Shown one piece after another: positions 28,070 to 35,870 of a stretch of DNA of 35,870 nucleotides (position 1 is its first letter; each line of letters begins with the position of its first letter). The stretch comes from Bacteroidales bacterium. GTDB taxonomy: Bacteria > Bacteroidota > Bacteroidia > Bacteroidales > Lentimicrobiaceae. The position numbers were made by a program, and so were the translations under genes. Below the pieces are notes generated by a model, which searched no databases, was not told the DNA's origin, and saw nothing but the letters and a program-made list of their open reading frames with translations. Where the stretch lies: NCBI GenBank assembly GCA_016709025.1, contig JADJEQ010000018.1, positions 1 through 35,870 on the forward strand. The letters are read 5' to 3'.

Positions 28070-30856
28070 ATGAAACTCAATAACGAGTTACAAGCACAAT
28101 TGGCGGAACTACAAATTCAGAACCGGGAATTATTACTGGCAAAAAAGCGGGCTGAAGAAGCATTGGTTGAGAGTGAGAAAAAATATGCTGTCATTTCGAA
28201 AACTCTCCAGTAGGTAAATCCTGACCAAAGTGATGGGAGTATCATTGTGAATCAGGCATTCTGTGATATCCTCGGGTATAGTAACAATGAACTGCTTGGT
28301 AAAAAATGGACTGAAATAACTCATCCTGAAGACATTGAGGAAAGTCAGGAAATTATAAACAAATTAGTTAGTGGAATCGAAAATCGGCCAGATACGAAAA
28401 AGATATATTCATAAAGTGGCAAAATTATTTGGGCGGATGTTTCAACCAGCCTGCAAAGGGATGATTCAGGTAACCCACTTTACTTTTTAACAATAATTAT
28501 TGATATTACCAACCAAAAGAGGTCAGTCTGGAATTTAAAAAGTGAGGAAGGGTACAATGCGTACATCTTGCTAACCGGTCAAATCGATTGGTTAACAAAT
28601 GCTATTGGAGAAGTTGAGAACGATATTCCTTCATTTAGAAAATACACTGGTCTGACCTATGAAGAGGTAGAGGCTCAGGATGGATTTCAGCCATACATCC
28701 CGATGATATTGAAAAAACCCTGAAAGTATGGAATAAAGCTGTAAATACCCGAACACCATACGAAACTGAATACAGGCTGAAGCGTCATGATGGTGTTTAT
28801 CGTTATTTTCTGGCACGAAGCTTTCCTACTTTACGGAAGATGGGAGTGTTAAGGAGTGGTCAGGTATCTGTATTGATATCACCGATCGTAAACTGGTTGA
28901 AGATACACTTTATGAATTAAAGAAAACCTGAAATTAAAGTAAAAGAACGTACACAGGAACTGGAAGATGCTATAAAATACAATAGAAATTTAATAGAAGC
29001 AAGTCTTGACCCTCTTGTTACCATTGGAAAGATGGCAAAATCAAGGATGTAAATGAAGCCACTATTTTAATAACCGGATATACAAGGAGAGCTTGGTGGA
29101 ACAAATTTCTCATCCTATTTTACCGACCCTGAAAGCGCTTCAAACGGTTATAAGAAAGTTTTTCTGGAAGGGGTTGTAAGAAACTATCCACTTGAACTAA
29201 GGCATAGAAACGGAAGTATTACCTCGGTACAATATAATGCTTCAGTATTTAAAAATGAGAAAGGCGAGATTGAAGGAATTTTTGCTGCGGCACGCGATAT
29301 TACAGCAAAACGAAACGCTGAAGATGAGTTGAACAGAAGCAAAAAATTACTTGATGAAACCGGAAGACTAGCCAGGGTGGGGGGGTGGGAAATTGACCTC
29401 AGAACAGGCAAAAATACCTGGTCTGAAACCACCTACAAAATACATGAAGTTGAACCTGATTTTGATCCGAATCTAAACACGGCCATTAATTTCTATGCCC
29501 CTGAATATATTCCAATTATTAACCATTGCGTTGATAAGCTTATCGCAACAGGAGAGCCTTTTGATGAAGAACTTGAGTTCATCACTGCAAAAAACAATAG
29601 AATTTGGGTAAGAGCTATTGGTGAAGCATATCTCGAAAATGGGAAATCATAAAAATTGGTGGTGTATTTCAGGACATTAATGCCCGAAAGCTCGCGGAAA
29701 TAGAAGCTAACAAAAATCGAACAACTAAAGCTACTTTCAAACGAGTTGGAGATAATAATTGATAGTATACCTGGCCTGGTCTTTTACAAGGATACGAATA
29801 ATAGGTTCTTGCGGGTTAATAAATACATTAGTGATGCATACAAAATGCCGAAAAAGCAATTGGAAGGCGTCAATCTATCGGAACTGCATACAAAAGAACA
29901 AGCTCAAGAATATTACGAAGATGACTTACAGGTAATCCCGAAGCGGCAAATCAAAACTGAATATTGATGAAACCTGGGCAACCGAAACAAGGAGTGCGGT
30001 GGGTAAGCACTTCAAAGATACCGTATTTGGACGTAACCGGGGAAGGTAATAGGAGTAGTGGAGTTTCGATAGATATCACTGACCGAAAACTGGCAGAGGA
30101 AGAATTGCGAAAGCATCGTGATCACCTGGAAGAAATGGTTGCGGAACGGACAGCCGCGCTCGATGCCGCCATAAAAAATCTTCAGCAATCGAACCAGGAA
30201 CTTGAGCAATTTGCTTATGTTGCATCACGTGACCTGCAAGAGCCGTTGCGAATGGTTTCGAGTTATACTCAACTACGTGAGCGACGTTATAAAGATAAGC
30301 TAGATCAGGATGCAAAAGATTTTATATACTTCGCTGTGGATGGTGCCAACAGGATGCAACAGCTTATTAATGATTTGCTGGAATTTTCTGAGGTTACAAC
30401 AAAAGGTAAACCATTGGAAAAATTAGATCTTACAACAGTACTAGGATATGCCATAGCTAATTTGCACGTAAGGATACAGGAATCCGGTGCTTTAATTGTA
30501 AATGATGATCTTCCTTTTGTATTTGGAGATGAATCACAACTTGTCAGAGTTTTCCAGAACCTGTGACAATGCATTGAAATTTAAAGGAGATTCTCCCCCT
30601 GATTAAAATAACAGCACATACTTTTGATGACAAAGTACAAATTTCAATCACCGATAATGGGATAGGGATAGAGAAAATATACAGTGAAGAGTATTTGCTA
30701 TCTTTCAGCAGTTGCACAACAAAACCGAATATCCGGGAACGGGTATAGGGTTGGCAATTTGTAAAGAAGAATCATCGAAAGACATAATGGAAAATCTGGC
30801 TGGAATCAGAACCAGGTGTTGGTACAACATTCAATTTCACTTTAAAAATTAAATAA
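28070..30856 (+). CDS. Multi-PAS sensor histidine kinase (bacteriophytochrome-like kinase core), frame-shifted
   Basis: About 930 residues after joining many frames. The start is at ATG 28070 (MKLNNELQAQLAELQIQNRE, a coiled coil). About five PAS/PAC domains follow: 28185-28520 (ending IIIDITNQKR), 28540-28900 (GICIDITDRK), 28940-29320 (AARDITAKR), 29340-29700 (GGWEIDLRTGKNTW to VFQDINARK) and 29740-30100 (ending SIDITDRKLAEEEL). Then comes a HisKA domain (EQFAYVASRDLQEPLRMVSS, about 30205-30260) and a HATPase with FGDESQLVRVFQNL, ITDNGIGIEKIYSE and PGTGIGLAI. No membrane segment is visible, so it is probably cytoplasmic. The expected phospho-accepting His (family consensus ASHDLQEPLR) reads Arg (CGT, 30228-30230). 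At least ten frame breaks occur. A partner response regulator begins six bases after the stop. Confidence 0.85.
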
Positions 30857-30861
30857 TTTTT

Positions 30862-31312
30862 ATGGAAACAAATGCACTGTAATTACATCCTATCGAGATA
30901 CTTCTAGTGAAGATAATCCCGGTGATTCAAGGCTAGCAATAGAGGCCCTTAAAGATAGTAGCTTAGGAACAGCCTTTATGTTGTTGAGGATGGAGTAGAG
31001 GCTATGAATTTTCTTCATCAAACCGGTAAGTTTTCGAAATGCCCCGACCCGACCTTATCATTCTCGATCTTAACCTTCCCAAAAGGATGGTCGCGAAGTG
31101 CTTGCAGAAGTTAAAAGTGATAATCTTAAAGGATACCCGTCGTTATACTTACTATTTCAAAAGCGGAAGAAGACATCATCAGAAGTTACAACCTTCCATG
31201 CCAATTGCTATGTTACAAAACCACTTGATCTTGATCAGTTTAGAAAGTAATAAAGTCTATTGAGGACTTCTGGCTAACGATAGTAAAATTGCCCAATGGC
31301 AAGACTTATTAG
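30862..31312 (+). CDS. CheY-like response regulator, Rcp1 type, frame-shifted
   Basis: A receiver-only protein of about 148 residues. Joined across frames it starts METNAL, then reads EILLVEDNPGDSRLAIEALK with the acidic pocket, DLIILDLNLPK with the phospho-accepting Asp, VILTISKAEEDI and CYVTKPLDLDQFRKVIKSIE with the conserved Lys. The family is the Rcp1 type, single-domain partners of bacteriophytochrome-like kinases. It begins five bases after the upstream kinase stop, which fits that partnership. It has no output domain. At least four frame breaks occur (near 30880, 30930, 31085 and 31235). Confidence 0.82.
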
Positions 31313-31395
31313 ATATTCTTTCGTTAGCAAAGCAAAATCAATGTAATCATTGAAAAGGAAGATGCAGTTAACAAGGTAATAAAAATTCCTGGTAT

Positions 31396-33759
31396 ATGAA
31401 AAGCGAATTTTATATTCTGTTGGTTGAAGATAATGAAGGTGATGTCAGGATTATTGAAGAATTATTGAAAGAAGCATCCCCGCTTGTTTTCAATACTTCC
31501 TATGCTGATAGCCTCGCTGCTGCTATCGATTTAATAACAGAATTCAATTTCGACAGTATTCTTCTTGATTTGGGATTGCCGGATAGTTAAGGCATTGATA
31601 CATTTTTAGTGCTTAACAATCTTTTTCCTCATTTAGCATCTACGATTATACTTACGGGGTTCAATGATACTGAAACCGGAATAATAGCTGTTAATAGTGG
31701 TGCTCAGGATTATCTGATCAAAGGCCAGGTTGATTCTGAAAAATTAATTAAAGCCATAGTATATTCATATGAGCGCAACCGCTTAAACGAGGAACTTAAA
31801 ATACAACTTGAAGCAACCAGGCTTGCTGAAGAGGAAATCAGGGAAAAAGAGTTACAGTATCAGCATCTGGCTGATTCGGGTACTGCTCTGGTATGGACAT
31901 CAGGAGCTGATAAAATGTGTAATTATTTTAATGAACCCTGGCTAAATTTTACGGGGCGAACGCTTGAACAGGAGTTGGGAAGCGGATGGACTGACAGTGT
32001 TCATCCCGATGATTTAGGCATGTGTTTAAAAACTTATACAGATGCATTCGATAAATGTGAATATTTTGAAATGGAGTACCGTCTACGTAATGCCAGAGGT
32101 GAGTTTCGATGGATAATTGATTTGGGAGCTCTAATTATAACAGATCAGGAGAATTTATTGGCTATATAGGACATTGTTTTGATATATCTGAATAATAAAC
32201 AAACCGAAGAAAAACTACGGAAACAAATGAGTACCTCGAAAGCATGTTAAACTATTCAAGCACTCCCTTTATAGTTTGGGATACTTCGTTCAGGATTTTA
32301 CGATTTAATTATGCATTTGAAAAACTTGCCGGACATAAAGTGCTGAAGTTATAGGTGAAAAGGTTAGTCTAGTTGTTTCCTGATGACAAAATAGAATTGT
32401 ATCTTCAACTTATTAACAATACAGCCCAGGGGAAAGATGGGAAACTGTTGAAATCGAAATCCTTACAAAAGATCAGGATATTAGGTATGTATTGTGGAAC
32501 TCTGCCAATATTTTGATAAATCCGGCGAAAATATTATTGCTACTATTGCACAAGGTATTGATATCACCAGTCGGAAGCTGGGAGAGCGAGGAATTAATCA
32601 AGGCGAAAGAACATGCGGAAGAGAGCGACCGGTTAAAATCCGCTTTTCTTGCCAATATGAGTCATGAAATACGTACCCCAATGAATGGCATACTTGGATT
32701 CGCCGAACTTTAAAAGCACCTGAACTTACAGGAGACGAGCAACAGGAGTATATAAATATTATACAGAAAAGCGGTGATCGTATGCTCAATATTATCAATG
32801 ACATAGTTAGTATCTCAAATATTGAATCAGGTTTGGTTAAAGCTAATATACACCAACAAATATTAATGAGCAAACCGTATATATCGAATCTTTTTCAAGC
32901 CACAGGCTGAATCTAAAGGTTGAATTATATTGTAAAAATGCACTTCGGAATAATAACGCAAATTTTAACACAGATAAGGAAAAGTTAATAGCAATACTTT
33001 CAAATCTTGTTAAAAATGCTCTTAAGTATAGCGAAAAGGGTGCAATTGAATTAGGTTATAACATAATCACAGCAGGTGAAGGTGAAAAACAAGGCGAGCC
33101 TCTGGAAATTGAGTTTTATGTAAAAGACGCTGGAATAGGTATTCCCTTGATCGTCAGAAGGCAATATTCGATCGGTTTGTACAGGCAGATATTTCAGATT
33201 CAAGGGCTTACCAGGGGCTGGGTTAGGATTATCCATTTCAAAGCCTATGTTGAAATGCTGGGAGGCAAAATTTGGGTGAAGAGCGTTGTAGGAGAAGGTT
33301 CAGTATTTTATTTTACAATTCCATATAATGCTGTTCCAGATGAAAAAACGGATCTCAATATATCACGTACAAATCATGATATGCCTGCACATTTTAGAAA
33401 ACTTAAGGTATTAATTGCAGAAGACGACGAAACATCAGAGATGCTAATTTCAAATGTTATAAATGCGTTTAGTAAAGTAGTGTTAAAGGTATCAAATGGC
33501 CTGGATGCTATTGAGGGCATGTAAAAGCAACCCGGATATAGACCTGGTACTGATGGATATAAAAATGCCTGTCATGGATGGATATGAAGCCACCAGGCAA
33601 ATACGCATGTTTAACAAATCTGTTGTTATTATTGCACAGACAGCATATGGCATTACCGGTGATGCTGAAAAAGTAATCGAGGCCGGGTGCGATGATTATA
33701 TTTCAAAACCTATACGTATTAATAATTTGAGAGGGTTACTGGAAAAACACTTTACTTAG
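31396..33759 (+). CDS. Hybrid histidine kinase REC-PAS-PAS-HisKA-HATPase-REC, frame-shifted
   Basis: About 788 residues. An N-terminal receiver (MKSEFYILLVEDNEGDVRII, with LLDLGLPDS) is followed by PAS 1 (about 31850-32180, with FNEPWLNFTGRT) and PAS 2 (about 32230-32570). HisKA follows, with the intact phosphoacceptor SHEIRTPMNGILGF (about 32660-32705), then the HATPase (KLIAILSNLVKNALKYSEKG, VKDAGIGIP, EMLGGKIWVKS). A C-terminal receiver (VLIAEDDETSEML, LVLMDIKMPVMDGYEA, YISKPIRI) ends at 33759. An in-frame TAA at 31588-31590 stands where family members read Gln (PDSQG). The N-terminal receiver suits input from the upstream kinase/Rcp1 pair and the C-terminal one suits a phosphorelay output. 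No membrane segment was seen. Several frame breaks occur. Confidence 0.85.
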
Positions 33760-33800
33760 AGGATTCCTTTTCTTTCTTTAAAAAATTAAAAATTATTCAG

Positions 33801-34291
33801 ATGAAAACAAACACTCTTACCCTCCTTTTATTCTGACCACTTTCTCCATCTTCTCCCAAGTTGCCCCCATCCTCTGCCCTTTTCAGAACCCTGAAGGCGC
33901 AGGACAGTTTGCTTTTTGAGGTAGGTTTTAACAATTGCGACATCACGCAGTTTGAGAACCTGGTCAGCGAGGATTTTGAGTTTTATCACGACAAGTCAGG
34001 CATTACGGCAACAAAAGCAGATTTTATTGCAGGTATCCGCGATGGACTTTGTAAGATGAATTATAAAGCCCGGCGTGAACTGGTGGAGAATTCGCTGGAA
34101 GTCTATCCGATGGAAAACAAGGGAGTTCTTTACGGCGTCATTCAAACAGGAAGTCATCGTTTTATGAGGTTAAAGACGTAAAGCCGGATCAGGCTTACAA
34201 GCATTGCTAAATTTACACATGTCTGGCTGCTGGAGAATGGTAGCTGGAAACTGAGCAGGGACTCAGTTATGATCATATAAGTTCAAAGTAA
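33801..34291 (+). CDS. Secreted DUF4440/SnoaL-like protein, copy 2, frame-shifted
   Basis: A paralogue of the gene at 27320. The ATG at 33801 begins MKTNTLTLLLF, a signal peptide broken by base loss near 33833. From about 33865 (SSALFRTLKAQDSLLFEVGF) the protein matches copy 1 nearly letter for letter, with VSEDF instead of VKEDF. Homopolymer differences explain its breaks: copy 1 has TTTTT and GGGG where copy 2 has TTTT (about 34160) and GGG (about 34258). The last 70 bases show more synonymous changes than the rest. It has about 163 residues once corrected. It closes the signalling cluster that copy 1 opens. The stop is at 34289-34291, inside AAAGTAAAAA-type repeats (to about 34325). Confidence 0.82.
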
Positions 34292-34426
34292 AAAAGCTAA
34301 AGCTCAAAGTAAAAAGTAAAGTAAAGAACTGGTCTGTCAGTATTGTTTTTTATGAATTCTTTGCAGATTATTTATTAATTTTATCCGGAAACAAGGCTAA
34401 ATACGGCTCTTTAAATAGATATAGTC

Positions 34427-35333
34427 ATGAAAGGCATATCGGTTCTGGCAGCTTTTATCGTTACAGTTTCTTTATGGGTTGCCATTCTGCCCGGTTTTTG
34501 GCCAGGAGGTTTCCTTATCCGATGATATTTCCGGGGAAATAGATTCACTTATTGAGATACGGAAGGTAAATAAGGATTGTTCGCTGATAAATTTTGGGTA
34601 TGATGCAATTACAGCCATCAATACCAGCAAGGGTATAGTGGTAATCGATGCAGGATTTCAACAGGATTAACGAGCAGGTACAGGAAAATCATTGAAAATG
34701 AATTTCAGGAAGTAATTTGCCTGTGTCATCAACACGCACGGCCACCCTGATCATGTCGGAGGTAACAGCGTTTTCAGCGAATCGGTCATCATCGGTCATT
34801 CGAATTGTTCAGAGGAGATTGCCGGTCAGTGGAAGAATCCCGAAAAGGTTATAAAAGTTTAAATAGTACAGTTGAAAGTTGTGAATGAAATTACAGGCCA
34901 GTGAGCCGGGTACTCAGAATGGAATGAAAATTTCACTCAGGAAGTCCGGTACCTGAATGCTTACAATGATGCCAGAAACATGGTTCCGGTGAGGCAACCT
35001 GATATTACTCTCTGACAGCCTGAACCTGGATATGGGTAATGTCAGGCTGGAAATGTTCTATTTTGGGAAGTGTCATGCTACCAGTGATATTTTAATTTTT
35101 GCTCCCGGAATGAAAATCCTGTTCATTGGCGATTTATTTTCCAGATACGGGAAACCGGGTTTCTCCGATACGCAGATGACAGAAAGGAAAAGATGGAAGA
35201 AGTCAGGCTCAATGGCTGGAAAACCGGATGAACCATATTGAGTTTTATAATCTGCGGGCATGGACAAATGCTTTCAATCGATGATCTGAAGGATTTCAAT
35301 AAAAATATTTTAAGATATTGCTCATCAGAGTAA
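34427..35333 (+). CDS. Secreted metallo-beta-lactamase-fold hydrolase, frame-shifted
   Basis: About 300 residues. The N-terminus MKGISVLAAFIVTVSLWVAI is a signal peptide. The protein then reads SLINFGYDAITAINTSKGIV and VIDAGF, followed by the zinc-binding motif THGHPDHVGGN (HxHxDH, about 34735-34765). Further on come YFGKCHATSDILIFAPGMKI, LFIGDLFSRYGKPGF (the metal-bridging Asp, about 35125-35162) and a C-terminal His near IICGHGQM (about 35250). This is the MBL fold, with all main metal ligands visible across frames. Homologues include hydrolases, lactonases and persulfide dioxygenases, so the substrate cannot be named. There are at least five frame breaks. The frame joining GHGQ to DDLKDFNKNIL ends at 35333. 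Confidence 0.8.
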
Positions 35334-35363
35334 GAGACTGTTTAAATTTATAATTCCATTTTC

Positions 35364-35510
35364 AATAGGCCCGTCCTTTAGGGCGGGTGTAATAACAGGC
35401 AACAAAACCAGGGGCAAAATCTGAAAAATTTGTAAATTCACAATAAATTTTTCAGGATTTTCATTTCTCTATGATATTTAAATGAAACCCGCCTAAAGGA
35501 CGGGCCTATT
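35364..35510. repeat. MITE-like inverted repeat
   Basis: The left arm at 35364-35388 begins AATAGGCCCGTCCTTTAGGG. The right arm at 35487-35510 is its reverse complement except for one G in a homopolymer run. Each arm is itself a partial palindrome (CCCGTCC TTTA GGGCGGG). About 98 AT-rich bases without coding signal lie between. The element could be a MITE or REP pair, or a long hairpin at the end of the metallo-beta-lactamase gene. Confidence 0.75.
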
Positions 35511-35551
35511 CAACAGGTTTAACAAAATTTAATGAGTGTTTAAAAATCGAC

Positions 35552-35870
35552 ATGAAAAAAATAGGCATCATCGGCGGTACAGGGCCGGAATCAGCAGTTG
35601 ATTATTACAATGAGATTATCAACGCTTTTCAAGAATGGGAGCGGGGATGTGAATTATCCAGATCATCATTTACAGCATAAATCTGGGAAACTAATGGGCA
35701 TGATGCGGACAAAGCAATATGAAGAGGCAACTGCTTACCTGGTTGAAAAGATCGGGTGCCTTGAAAAGGCCGGGTGCTGAATTTGCAGCCATCAGTGCCA
35801 ACACGCCCCACCTGTTTTTTGACCGGATCAGGGAACTGTCGCACCTGCCGCTGATCAGCATCGTGGAAGC
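35552..35870 (+). CDS. Aspartate/glutamate racemase family protein, 5' part, frame-shifted
   Basis: The start at ATG 35552 gives MKKIGIIGGTGPESAVDYYN, the classical N-terminus of aspartate racemases with the GGTGPES motif. Joined across frames, IINAFKNGSGDVNYPDIIIY and LGKLMGMMRTKQYEEATAYL follow. FAAISANTPHLFFDRI, with the catalytic-Cys region read here as SANTPH, and LPLISIVEA close the visible part, and the gene runs off the right edge. The enzyme interconverts L- and D-aspartate or glutamate in a PLP-free, two-cysteine reaction. In this copy the residue where many racemases have Cys (xANTxH) reads Asn-Thr, as in a common subgroup. There are at least two frame breaks. It follows the inverted repeat. 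Confidence 0.85.

Noticed and set aside
28070..33759. Signalling genes as a phage or mobile island by themselves
   Set aside because: No integrase, transposase or tRNA target is present, and base use looks like the neighbours; only the duplicated flanking gene suggests mobility.

Overview
The window is a chromosomal piece of a member of the Bacteroidota (Bacteroidetes), most likely an uncultured Bacteroidales/Marinilabiliales-like organism. The evidence is a type IX secretion translocon gene (sprA) next to ruvA, several promoter -7 boxes of the Bacteroidota form TAnnTTTG, a carboxypeptidase-regulatory-domain surface protein, and intergenic DNA packed with short repeats. No rRNA, tRNA, CRISPR array, transposase or phage gene was seen.

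The sequence carries many one-base insertions and deletions, mostly in homopolymer runs. They break genes that must work in the cell (prfB, mdh, ruvA, fumC, sprA). They are dense at about 1-12 kb and 28-35.8 kb and sparse at about 13-27 kb. I therefore treat most frameshifts as sequence errors and annotate whole genes across them; spans marked as frame-shifted are reconstructions.

Layout: (1) 1-3.9 kb, minus strand: ruvA then sprA (N-terminal half, running off the left edge). (2) 4.3-10.4 kb, plus strand: malic enzyme (maeB type), malate dehydrogenase, a terminator, a sirtuin deacylase, recX, and prfB with an intact programmed +1 frameshift. (3) 10.6-22.3 kb: an envelope glycosylation neighbourhood with four polytopic proteins, three of them ArnT/PMT-like GT-C glycosyltransferases, and a polyprenyl-phosphate GT2 that overlaps one of them. 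An ArsC-like protein, fumarase FumC and a methyltransferase lie between. (4) 22.5-26.7 kb: a short-chain dehydrogenase, a C_GCAxxG_C_C protein, a CarboxypepD_reg-like secreted protein and a SET-domain protein, separated by repeat-rich spacers. (5) 26.8-27.2 kb: a MntA-type nucleotidyltransferase whose HEPN partner is reduced to a remnant. (6) 27.3-34.3 kb: a signalling island. A five-PAS histidine kinase, an Rcp1-type response regulator and a REC-PAS-PAS-kinase-REC hybrid are bracketed by two nearly identical secreted DUF4440/SnoaL-like genes. (7) 34.4-35.9 kb: a secreted metallo-beta-lactamase-fold protein, a MITE-like inverted repeat and the start of an aspartate racemase.

The malic enzyme, malate dehydrogenase and fumarase place malate metabolism here. 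The GT2/GT-C pair probably makes and uses a lipid-linked sugar donor. The most unusual parts are the signalling island between duplicated DUF4440 genes, its first kinase carrying Arg where the phospho-accepting His is expected, and the set of structured or short-word repeats between genes.
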